Positions 52,669-62,069 of a DNA stretch of 64,000 nt are shown here, piece by piece. Under the pieces are notes generated by a model that ran no database searches, was not told the origin of the DNA, and saw only the letters and a list, made by a program, of their open reading frames with translations. A program made the translations under genes and the position numbers. The stretch's first letter is position 1. Each line of letters starts with the position of its first letter. The stretch comes from Pseudo-nitzschia pungens (taxonomy: Eukaryota; Bacillariophyta; Bacillariophyceae; Bacillariales; Bacillariaceae): assembly GCA_037355855.1 (NCBI GenBank), contig CM074758.1:3445001-3509000 (forward strand), given 5' to 3'.

Positions 52669-54537
52669 CACAATTTGCGCGAAGCGCATTTTGTCCGACG
52701 TTCCGATGTTCCAGTACTAAAAATACGTAGATTTCTACACACATTTACCATGCGATATCTCGCTCCCTTAAACACCCCCAACCACATAACCAGGACCTAC
52801 ACATACTAACAGTGACCTCGCCTCTTTGATTCTGCTATTTGTTCAGTTGCTCGATGCTTTGTTTGGTTGAGTTGGTTGCCTATTCACCACTTGCCGATCG
52901 GCAACAACAGCAGCAGCAGCACCAAAACCGACACATAATTTTCTACAGCAATTCCAGTACAGATTCTACCGTACAGCAAAACCGACAACAACGTACATGT
53001 CTATTGCTTCGCCGTCTTACGTACTGCTGCTTCGATTTGTTTCCAAGCTCCACCCTCAAGACCCTTAAGTATATCTTATACTTAATGTTCTACATTGTTT
53101 CCAAGCTTCCTAAGTGATTCCCACTTAACGTTCTACATTCTTCAAGGTTCCTTGCTAAGTCCCTTAAGTCTGTTCAAGTCGAAGTTCACCAACAGCCCCT
53201 TCCACTGTAGGAATATTTCTACAAGAAATTCCAGCTGTCATCTGTTTTCAAGTCCATTGCCCTGCTGGTCCATAAGCGTTTTCGCTTATGGTCCTCCTGT
53301 TTTCTGACCCAAGCCCCAAAGTCACTAAGTACAGTTTGCTTAAGGCTCCACCACCTACATAACCCTCTCAGGTGTACAGTATAAATGTCATCTGTTTTCA
53401 AGTCTACTGCCCTGCTGGACCCTAAGTGTTTCGCTTATGGTCCTACTGTTTTTTGACCCAAGCCCCAAAGCCGCTAAGTACAGTTTGCTTAAGGCTCCAC
53501 CACCTACATATACCTCTCAGGTGTACAGTATAATTGTCATCTGTTTTCAAGTCTACTGCCCTGCTGGACCATACGTGTTTTCGCTTATGGTCCTACTGTT
53601 TTTCTGACCCAAGCCCCAAAGCCGCTAAGTACAGCTTGCTTAAGGCTCTTCTACCTACATAACCCTCTCAGATGCATTCTTCAACTGTTATCTGTTTTCA
53701 AGTCTACTGCCCTGCTGGACCATAAGTGTTTTCGCTTAAGGTCCTATTGTTTTTCTGACCCAAGCCCCAAAGCCGCTAAGTACATGTTACTTAATGCTTC
53801 ACCACCAACATATACCCCTCCAGTTCACAGTACAGCTGCCACCTGTTTTCAAGGCTACAGGCCTACTGGTATTTAAGTGTTCTCACTTAGAGCCCTGTTT
53901 CCAAGCTACTACGGAAGCTCAAGTTCATTCTATGAATTTGGTAGTAGGCTCCACCGCCTCTATGTGTTATACCTAGGTACCAGCAGGTACCACTACGATG
54001 GCAGGCAGGTACCGAATGAGCATGGTACCGGTAGGTACCACTACGAGCATTACCTGGGAAATTTTGCTTGTGTTATTTTGGTAAGGAATGTGTTTGGGGC
54101 ACTCGCATTACTGATGCTGCAATACAGCATGCTGAGACCAGTTTTGCTTGCGTCAGCTGACCACTTGCACTACTGATGCTGCAATCCAGCATTAAGAGAG
54201 GAGTTTTGCTTGTGTCAGCTGACCACTCCCAGCATCACTGATGCTGTACAGCGGCATTCAAGGGACAGTTTTGCTTGTGTTTTTCCCTTTCACGTTCTTG
54301 TTACCCCATCTCCTGTACCCTTTGCAACAGCAGTGTCTGCTGTGCTCTGGACTGGTTCGTTTTATTTCCTGTTTCTTACCAAGGTTCAATTCCCCATGGT
54401 TGAGGCGGCGCGGCGTTCTACAACTTGGGGCCTAACCTCTCTTCGATTGAGGCGACGATAAAGTCTGGTTACAGACTGAGTAGCTTTTAACCACCTTCGG
54501 TGGATTTTCCTACTTAAATAAGTATATTATATTATAG
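52669..54537 (+). mobile_element. Element E: short LINE-derived element without ORFs
   Basis: 1.87 kb, inserted in LINE C ORF2 with the duplication ACTAAGATTATTCA (52655-52668 and 54538-54551). The 5' end carries the shared box TTGTCCGACGTTCCGATG and GTAGATTTCTACACAC as in the full LINEs. The 3' end (from about 54440) matches the LINE C 3' UTR: GAGGCGACGATAAAGTCTGG, ACAGACTGAGTA, a TTCGGTGGATTTT hairpin arm and a TATTATATTATAG tail. ORF1 and ORF2 are absent. It appears to be a non-autonomous element moved by the LINE machinery through the shared 3' end. Confidence 0.88.
53237..53837 (+). repeat. ~150-bp tandem repeat in element E (4 units)
   Basis: Units start GTCATCTGTTTTCAAG at 53237, 53387, 53536 and 53687, with a partial fifth at 53838. 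Spacing is 149-151 bp. Each has CTGCCCTGCTGG, TTTTCGCTTA and AAGCCCCAAAG. It is related in motif to the short units in the LINE 5' UTRs. Confidence 0.9.
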
Positions 54538-54663
54538 ACTAAGATTATTCACCCAGCTCTTGTCCCTGTGCTGAACAAAGCAGGGATGTCGCGGACATTT
54601 CCTAGACATGTATTCTATGGTCCTTCCCTCTATCAAGGCTTTGGTTTCATCCATCCATACCTC

Positions 54664-55001
54664 TGTAACACTCTAGGGTAGAATTAGATGGAGTGGTACG
54701 CGATAGAGGTATTTTAATAAAGAATAATTATAAAATTGTGAATGGTTGAATACTTTACGAGATGGGAATGATTTCTTGAGTATGGGATGAATGAGCGATC
54801 GAACAATAATAATGTTCGTCGGGCATAATATCAATAATCAGCGAGTCACGAGAATCTTTGTTTATCTTGATATTTGACAATGTCCGTTGTATGTGTATAC
54901 ATACCGAATATACATACATGTATACCATATATATTGGAGTACATGCAGGATTCAATAATCATTTAGAGCCCTCGTAGAGTAACATACGGTAGCATGTTAC
55001 A
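54664..55001 (-). repeat. LTR-3 3' LTR
   Basis: A 338-bp LTR. Just inside the element (55002-55011) is ATAGTTCCCC, the complement of the conserved GGGGAACTAT tract. Confidence 0.95.
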
Positions 55002-55574
55002 TAGTTCCCCAATCATTAGGTGAAGTTCGCATGTGGTTCAATACAATAGGTTCGGAGTTGTAGTTCAGTACAATACGTTTGGAAAAAAGAGATATGCTTG
55101 TTCGGAGAACCGGTTGAAGATGATATATGCCGATTCAAATATTTTGAAGATATATGGAAATGTAGGTCGAAGAAGGTTCTTTGTGATACTTTAGAAATCG
55201 AAGATTTGTTTCTTGTTCTTGAGAAGGGTCGTAAAGATATGGTAAAAATAGAAAAAGAGTCGAAGAAAATTCTTTTCCTCCCCCAACTGTGATGGACCTC
55301 CCCTTGGGTGGTGGAGCTGATTCGCAATTTCGAGCGATTGAAATTGATTGCTCTTAGGCATAAAAACACCTCCTGTAATACGTAGTAGGAGTTAATGTAG
55401 GTAGGTGAAAAGCCGGAGCGTTGAATTGTTGTTATTGTTGTTCAAAGCCGGAGCGTTGCTGTGTCTGCTGTATAGTGACGCAGAGAGGGGACGCATTGTT
55501 AGTTACGGTTTGAATCGATATGTGAATTCAGTTTCAATTTGCCGGATACTTTGCCGGTCTTTATTTAGGTGTAT

Positions 55575-55745
55575 TTGGCAGCAGTTGACTGGAGTTCCGA
55601 ATTTGGTAACTCCCGAGCACCTCTGTGGGTTTCGAATTTGGATTTGGTGGGATTGCTCTATTATTGTTTGAGCTCCCTGTGGACGATTTGTTTGTCCGGA
55701 ACAAGGTTGGCCTTGTTATTGCTGCTGTACCCTTTATTTGTTTTG
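55575..55745 (+). other. LINE 5' UTR-like module inside LTR-3
   Basis: Reading on the plus strand (antisense to gag): GACTGGAG, GGTAACTCCCGAGCACCTC, TGTGGGTTTCGAA, GGATTGCTC, then GAGCTCCCTGTGG, TTGTCCGGAACAAGG and TTATTGCTGCTGTACCCT. The same order occurs in the LINE A 5' UTR (complement of 9240-9410). LTR-4 has the corresponding segment. Confidence 0.8.
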
Positions 55746-56131
55746 CGTCTATACCCTTATCGATATCGATATATGATTCGATTCGATTCAAGTGATTGAT
55801 TCATGATTCATGGCGTTAGCGTCTGTACCCTTGCAAGTTGATCTGCGTCCAGATCGCTTTGCTTTTGTTTGTATTTGCCATTGAATCTGTTTATTTTATA
55901 TTTGGTTGATTGTTGTTGCCGTCACTGTGGATCGGTCTGAGCGCTTTGATTTGTTCGAACATTTTGTTTTGGTGCAACAGGGCTCATCTCTGTAGGTTCC
56001 TTCCCCTCTTTTCTTGGGAGTTCTCCTCCATGCGTCTTCCCAGTCAGCAGGGCTGAACTGGCATTCAGTTCCTGGGGAGCTGAAGGCACGGTGCTGGATA
56101 CTGTGATCCTTATATTTTTTTGTTCGAGTGG

Positions 56132-57202
56132 CTATGGTAGCCATTGGAGACTGCCATCGAAGTTTCTCTCGACACGTCCTCCATGCTGCATGCAATAGGA
56201 TTCAATCGCTTGCTTTACGTGGGTTTGGAGCGATTCTGTTGAGGCAGTGTTTCCAGTTTCATTGCTAGGAGTCGTAGCAGTGCTGTTGTTGCTGCTATTG
56301 CTCTTATTTCTTTTGGAATATCTGTTCTTCGGACATTCGGACCAATCATGATCATGTCCGGGGATCCTGCAGGGATTATTATATTTTCTTTTGCCACTGG
56401 ATGGCTCTGGCTCTTCTTCAGCGTCGCTGTCACTGTCCGAATTAGAGCTGGTGGTGCTTTCGATGCTTTCAGCGTCCGAATCAGAGCTGTTGTTGTCGCT
56501 GTCGATGCTTTCATTTGAGTGAGCGCTCGACGCTTTTCTTTTTGCTTGACGTTCTAAACAGCTCATGTGGTCCACTATAAATTGTACAGTGGTATCCTCT
56601 TGGATTCCTTGGTGGATTAGACCATAGCTGTTGATCCATTTGCTTGGGAAGGTGTGCAGCAGAATGGTCTTGGCTTCTGTTGGTGATAGGTCAGTTCCAT
56701 GTCCTTGGAGTCTTCGGGTGTACTTGAAGAGGATTTGCATTCGGTCTGCATGGTCTTTGCATGAAACAGTGCTTGGTTTCTTCAGCGTTCGAAGGTATGT
56801 ATGCATGATATCTTTGGCGTCTTTTGCATTGCAATGGTGTTCCTTGATAAAGTCAATGATTGCTGCTTCATATCCTTCGGCGCTTTCTTCATATTGTAAT
56901 TCATCTGAATCCAGGGGATCCTGTAGCATTTCATGCCACTTGGATTGGGTGTCTGTATTTAGACATCTGATGAAGTGAGTGATGTAGTTGGTGGTTGGTA
57001 GTCCCAGGAGCTTTGCAGCGTTCCTGAAGGCTTCTTCAGCAAATAGGAATTCTTCTAGACCGCCTTTGCCGGTGAATAAAGGGATCTTCATGCTGTCTTG
57101 TTTTCCATTCGGATGTGTAATGGAGAGCTTGGTTCTTTTGGGCTTGCTCCTGTTGAACAAAGGGATGTAATTGATTGGAGGATCTCTGTAAAGTCCTGTC
57201 AT
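56132..57202 (-). CDS. LTR-3 Gag (356 aa)
   Basis: Starts MTGLYRDPPINYIPLF and is homologous to the LTR-1/2 gags over its whole length. After the capsid-like region comes a Ser/Asp/Glu-rich linker (about 225-262), unlike the basic Asn/Lys linker of LTR-1/2. The knuckle CRIPGHDHDWSEC is at about 275-290, followed by KNRYSKRNKSN. The stop is TAG at the same place (SLQWLP) where LTR-1/2 have TGA; the frame then stays open for 69 codons (GKTHGGELPRKEGKE) to 55922. The gag is intact although pol is gone, suggesting selection or recent origin. Confidence 0.93.
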   Translation of the reverse strand: MTGLYRDPPINYIPLFNRSKPKRTKLSITHPNGKQDSMKIPLFTGKGGLEEFLFAEEAFRNAAKLLGLPTTNYITHFIRCLNTDTQSKWHEMLQDPLDSDELQYEESAEGYEAAIIDFIKEHHCNAKDAKDIMHTYLRTLKKPSTVSCKDHADRMQILFKYTRRLQGHGTDLSPTEAKTILLHTFPSKWINSYGLIHQGIQEDTTVQFIVDHMSCLERQAKRKASSAHSNESIDSDNNSSDSDAESIESTTSSNSDSDSDAEEEPEPSSGKRKYNNPCRIPGHDHDWSECPKNRYSKRNKSNSSNNSTATTPSNETGNTASTESLQTHVKQAIESYCMQHGGRVERNFDGSLQWLP

Positions 57203-57446
57203 GTTGATTTGTAGCGTTTGATCGATTCGGTGCGCGATCGATTCGGTGTTCGATCGGTCGTATCGGATATTGCGGTTGTTCCGTTCGATCGATTCCTCGT
57301 AGATTTCGATCGTTTCGTTTGATCGGTTCTTGTTTCGATTGTAGGATTCTGCTTGTCAGGGTATCGATGTATCCCTGTTGTTTAGGCTAAAGGTTGTTTT
57401 GGATTCAGTACTGAGTTGTTCTTCTTTGTCTTCTACTTTCAAGCGG

Positions 57447-57460
57447 ACAGTAATTACTGT
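57447..57460 (-). promoter_or_regulatory. Palindrome at the primer-binding position (LTR-3)
   Basis: ACAGTAATTACTGT abuts the 5' LTR. The second palindrome TCAGTACTGA is at 57405-57414. Confidence 0.7.
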
Positions 57461-57797
57461 GTAACACTCTAGGGTAGAATTAGATGGAGTGGTACGCGAT
57501 AGAGGTATTTTAATAAAGAATAATTATAAAATTGTGAATGGTTGAATACTTTACGAGATGGGAATGATTTCTTGAGTATGGGATGAATGAGCGATCGAAC
57601 AATAATAATGTTCGTCGGGCATAATATCAATAATCAGCGAGTCACGAGAATCTTTGTTTATCTTGATATTTGACAATGTCCGTTGTATGTGTATACATAC
57701 CGAATATACATACATGTATACCATATATATTGGAGTACATGCGGGATTCAATAATCATTTAGAGCCCTCGTAGAGTAACATACGGTAGCATGTTACA
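57460..57797 (-). repeat. LTR-3 5' LTR
   Basis: A 338-bp partner of 54664-55001. Confidence 0.95.
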
Positions 57798-58862
57798 ACC
57801 TCCTCCAAGAGTTTAGTCATATTGCCACTCTCTTTCAGGCATCTGTCAGGTCCTCGCAAACTGGTAGGATTCTCAGGCTTACTGCTGAGTCTCTCCGGCT
57901 TGAACTTGGATTTCCTCTCCATCTTGGTGTCACACCCTATCATCCTTTTGCTTCATACGTCAATCCTTGCTGGTACAAACATGTGTGGAAATTCTTCTCT
58001 GTTCACCCTGTGAGCTTGGTTGAAGACTTCCCAGATCTTCCTCTGCTACGTTCCAATGACTGCTATCTCATGCAAGCCTTTGTCAATGCTGGTTTCAGAG
58101 GTGCTGACTTGTCCCTCTTGAATCACATTCGAATGTCCCTCAAGGCTATTTCCCTTGCTGATATTTGTACTCCAGATGGGACAAGGCTTACCCCCATGGC
58201 TTTCCAGCTGACATCCTCTAATCACTTGAGGGATCATCTTGACTGGCCTAGATGTCCTCCATCTTGGCCTCCAGCAGCAAAGCGCTTATGGACTAAGGCT
58301 CTTCAGACCTGTTTTCTTCCCCCCTGTCCACCCCCTGCAGCCAGGGCATTGGCTCCTTCTTTTCATCTCGGGCATTGGCTCTCTCCCCAGACAGCTTCTC
58401 TTTGGCCTTGGTTTATGTCTTTATCCACCAACAGAATATTCTTCAAAACTTCTACTGGCTGGATTGTGAGCACCTCCCAAGGCAGGGGCAGATACAGGGT
58501 CACGTCTGAAATCATTTCTGACAAACCAGCATGTGCTATTGAGCTTGTCTGCCCTGTTATTTGCGGCCAAGTTTTACGCGTGGTTGGGTCCTCAGCATTT
58601 GTTTCTGAACCTCCTGATATGGATCCTCTGGAGTACAATCCATATGATTCTCTTCCAGACTCCCCTGCAGATGCCTTTGATGCACTCTGTGCGTCTCCAA
58701 GGGTACTTCTCCACACATATTCCCTACCACAGGCTGGCTGTCAGCACCTTGTTGATGCTATTCAGAGTTGTACTGCCAGCGCTGTCTGTGATGGTTCATT
58801 TGATCCGGACCTTCTCAGAGGTACGTCTGCTTTCATTCTGTCACCCGATACCTCCACCAAGT

Positions 58863-59220
58863 TGTTACGGTCTAGAGTAGAAATACACGATAGGAGTATT
58901 TTAAAGATGAAAAGTTAATAAATTGTGTTATAAAAGAGAATGGTTGAATACTTTACGAAATGGGAATGATTCCTTGAGTATGGAATGAATGATCGAACAA
59001 TGATATTATTGTTTGTCGGGCATAATATCAATAATCGTTGAGTCACTTGAATCTTTGTTTATCTTGATATTTGAATATCCAATTAGTATTGGATTGCATG
59101 TGTATTCTTGTATGTTGAATATTCAGTATATGTACATGAATATCCTACATATTGGAGTATATGCGGGATTCAATAATCATTTAGAGTCTCTCGTAGGGAT
59201 GCCTACGCCAGCCCGTCACA
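58863..59220 (-). repeat. LTR-4 3' LTR
   Basis: A 358-bp LTR. The adjacent inner sequence TAGTTCCCCAATGATTAGG is the complement of the purine tract and matches LTR-3. Confidence 0.95.
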
Positions 59221-59774
59221 TAGTTCCCCAATGATTAGGTGAAGTTTGCATGTAGTTCAATACACTAGGTTTGGAGTTGAGTAGTATCGATGAAAAAGAG
59301 ATATGCTTGTTCGGAGAACCGGTTGAAGATGATATATGCCATTTGAAGTATTCTGAAGATATATGGTAATGTAGATCGAGGTGGGATTGAAGAAGGTTCT
59401 TTGTGATAGTCAAAAAATTGAAGATTTGTTTCTTGTTCTTGAGAAGGGTCATAATGACATGCTAAAAATAGCAAAAAGAGAGGAAGAAAATTCTTTTCCT
59501 CCCCCAACTGTGATGTACCTCCCCGGGTAGCGGAGCTGATTTGAAAATCGGTGGATTTGAAAAGTGATTGCTCTCGGTAGGCATAAAAACACCTCCTGTT
59601 GTAATAGGAGTTAATATAGGTAGGTGAAAAGCCGGAGCGTTGGATGTGTTGCTTGCTGTATCTGCGATTGTATGTGTTTAAAAGCAGAGAGGGGACGCAT
59701 TGTTAGTGACGTTATGAGTCATTAATTCATTCGCCATTTGCCGGATACTTTGCCGGTCTTTTGTTTGGGTGTAT

Positions 59775-59950
59775 TTGCAGCAGTCGACTGGAGGTATGAT
59801 TTTTGTAACTCCAGAGCACCTCTGTGGGTTTCGAATATGGTTTTTGTGGGATTGCTCTGTTATTTTTGGAGCTCCCTGTGGACTATTTGTTTGTCCGGAA
59901 CCAGGTTGCCTTTGTTATTGCTGCTGCTGTGCCCTTTATTTTGTTTTGCG
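59775..59950 (+). other. LINE 5' UTR-like module inside LTR-4
   Basis: On the plus strand, TTTGCAGCAGTCGACTGGAG and then TGTAACTCCAGAGCACCTC plus TGTGGGTTTCGAA. This 32-base stretch is identical to the complement of LINE A near 9348-9379. It continues with GGATTGCTC, a TTGTCCGGAACCAGG segment and TTATTGCTGCTGCTGTGCCC. It is antisense to gag, as in LTR-3. Confidence 0.85.
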
Positions 59951-60347
59951 TCTGTACCCTTACCGATATCGATATTATCGATTCGATTGATTGATTCATG
60001 GCATTATTAGCGTCTGTACCCATTGCAACTGGTTCGCGTCCGAACCGATCTGCGTCCAGATCTTTATTGCGATTACATGTGATTCTTATGTGATTCTTTG
60101 CCATATGAATCTTTATTTATTGAATGTGGTTGATTGTTGCCGTCACTCTGGATCGGTCTTGAGCACTTGTATTTAGTTCGAACATTTTATTTGCAACAGG
60201 GCTCATCTCTGTAGGTTCCTTCCCTTTCTGGGAGTTCTCCTCCATGCGTCATCCCAGACAGCAGTGCTGTGCTGGCAATCAGGGCCAGTGGCGCTGAAGG
60301 CACGGTGCTGGATTCGTGATCCTTATATTGTTGTTTGGTTTTAGTGG

Positions 60348-61448
60348 CTATGGTTGCCACGTAAGACTGCCATCGAAGTCTCTTTCGACGCGGCCTCCAT
60401 GTTCCATGCAATAGGTTTCTATTGCTTGCCGGATATGGGCTTGGAAGGTTTCGTTGGTGGAAGCAGCAGTGCTGCCATTTTCATTGCTTCCAGTTTCATT
60501 GCCAGGAGCTGAAGCAGTACTGTTGTTGCTGCTATTGCTCTTATTTCTCTTGGAATATTTATTCCTTGGGCATTCAGACCAATCATGGTCGTGTCCTGCA
60601 ATTCTGCAAGGGTTGTTGTAGGTCTTGCGCTTGCTGGTATTGCTTGTTTGTTTTTCTTCGTCATCAGATTCAGCGTTGCTGTCGCTGTCTGAATTAGAGC
60701 TGTTGCTTTCAGCGTCCGAGTCAGAGTTGTTGTTTTCGGCGCCTGTACTGCTGTTGATATCAGAATCGTATGGATTGTCGATGGAGTTGCGTTTCTTGCT
60801 TGAGCGATCGAGGGAGCTCATATGGTCCACTATAAATTGGACAGTGGTGTGCTGTCTGATTCCACTATGGATTCTGCAGTAGTCTTCAATCCATTCATTT
60901 GGGAAGCTGTGGAGCAAGATTGTCATCTGTTGTAAGTGGTTTAGATCAGCTGCAAAGCCTTGTAGTTTTGCAGTGTATTTGAAGAGCTGTTTCATTCGGT
61001 CTGCATGGTCTTTGCATGATACGTTGCTTGGCTTCTTGCATGATCCGGAGCTTTGGAGGTAAGCGTGCATGATGTCTTTTGCATCTTCGGCGCTGCAGTA
61101 TTCTTGCTTGATGAAGGCTGAGAAAGCTTGCTTGTATCCATTCCGTGTAGTTGGATAATCACGTTGGCTTCTTGTTAAGGATCTCCACTTGGTTTGGGCA
61201 TCGACGCAAAGGCATCGACCAAAGTATTTGATGTATTTGGTTACTGATAGATCAAGGTCTTCAGCTGCGTTTTGGAAGGCTTCTTCCGTATGCAGGAGTT
61301 CTTCTAAATCGACGTTTGTAAATAGAGGGACTTTGACACTGTCTTCTTGGTCCTCGGCGTTGTAAACTGTTAGTGTAACAAGTTTGGGATTCGCGCTGTC
61401 AAAGGCTCTTTTGTAAGGGATTGGAGGATCTCTGTATAATCCTGCCAT
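60348..61448 (-). CDS. LTR-4 Gag (366 aa)
   Basis: Starts MAGLYRDPPIPYKRAF. It has the capsid-like region, then a Ser/Asp/Asn/Glu-rich linker (about 225-275), the knuckle CRIAGHDHDWSEC (about 280-293) and RNKYSKRNKSN. The stop is TAG after SLTWQP. The following frame carries a one-base loss relative to LTR-3, so readthrough would give only a short tail. The gag itself is intact. Confidence 0.93.
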   Translation of the reverse strand: MAGLYRDPPIPYKRAFDSANPKLVTLTVYNAEDQEDSVKVPLFTNVDLEELLHTEEAFQNAAEDLDLSVTKYIKYFGRCLCVDAQTKWRSLTRSQRDYPTTRNGYKQAFSAFIKQEYCSAEDAKDIMHAYLQSSGSCKKPSNVSCKDHADRMKQLFKYTAKLQGFAADLNHLQQMTILLHSFPNEWIEDYCRIHSGIRQHTTVQFIVDHMSSLDRSSKKRNSIDNPYDSDINSSTGAENNNSDSDAESNSSNSDSDSNAESDDEEKQTSNTSKRKTYNNPCRIAGHDHDWSECPRNKYSKRNKSNSSNNSTASAPGNETGSNENGSTAASTNETFQAHIRQAIETYCMEHGGRVERDFDGSLTWQP

Positions 61449-61698
61449 GGTTGGTTTGATTCAGAGCGTTCGATCGTATCGATCGATCGGAGATTTGAAT
61501 TGCTTTCTTTGGAAGAGTTCGATCGATTCGGTTTGTGATCGATCGATTTGGTGTTTGATTGATTTGTATCAGCGTTTCGAAGCTTGGTTCCGATTATCGG
61601 ATTTTGCTTGTCAGGGTATCGATGTATCCCTGTTGTTTAGGATAAAGGTTGTTTTGGATTCAGTACTGAGTTGGTTCTGTTTCTACTTTAAAGCACAA

Positions 61699-61712
61699 AC
61701 AGTAATTACTGT
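61699..61712 (-). promoter_or_regulatory. Palindrome at the primer-binding position (LTR-4)
   Basis: ACAGTAATTACTGT abuts the 5' LTR. The second palindrome TCAGTACTGA is at 61660-61669. Confidence 0.7.
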
Positions 61713-62069
61713 GTTACGGTCTAGAGTAGAAATACACGATAGGAGTATTTTAAAGATGAAAAGTTAATAAATTGTGTTATAAAAGAGAATGGTTGAATAC
61801 TTTACGAAATGGGAATGATTCCTTGAGTATGGAATGAATGATCGAACAATGATATTATTGTTTGTCGGGCATAATATCAATAATCGTTGAGTCACTTGAA
61901 TCTTTGTTTATCTTGATATTTGAATATCCAATTAGTATTGGATTGCATGTGTATTCTTGTATGTTGAATATTCAGTATATGTACATGAATATCCTACATA
62001 TTGGAGTATATGCGGGATTCAATAATCATTTAGAGTCTCTCGTAGGGATGCCTACGCCAGCCCGTCACA
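61712..62069 (-). repeat. LTR-4 5' LTR
   Basis: A 358-bp partner of 58863-59220. Confidence 0.95.

Larger units (their letters stand above)
54664..57797 (-). mobile_element. LTR-3: gag-only LTR retrotransposon
   Basis: The two 338-bp LTRs (54664-55001 and 57460-57797) differ at one base that I can see. The target duplication ACCTC is at 54659-54663 and 57798-57802, in LINE C ORF2. On the minus strand the content is 5' LTR, palindromic leader, gag (356 aa), a remnant of the pol start (about 69 open codons after the gag TAG), a non-coding 3' region with a LINE-like module, the purine tract GGGGAACTAT and the 3' LTR. No protease, RT or integrase. The layout resembles the plant TR-GAG class. Confidence 0.93.
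58863..62069 (-). mobile_element. LTR-4: gag-only LTR retrotransposon
   Basis: The two 358-bp LTRs (58863-59220, 61712-62069) look identical. The target duplication CAAGT is at 58858-58862 and 62070-62074, in LINE C ORF2. It has the same layout and strand as LTR-3 and is clearly related, but the LTR and gag sequences have diverged. Pol is absent beyond a short, frameshifted remnant. With LTR-3 it shows a family of non-autonomous elements that keep gag. Confidence 0.93.

Noticed and set aside
53794..54461. Short open frames in element E
   Set aside because: They lie in a tandem-repeat and UTR-derived region, with no conserved product.
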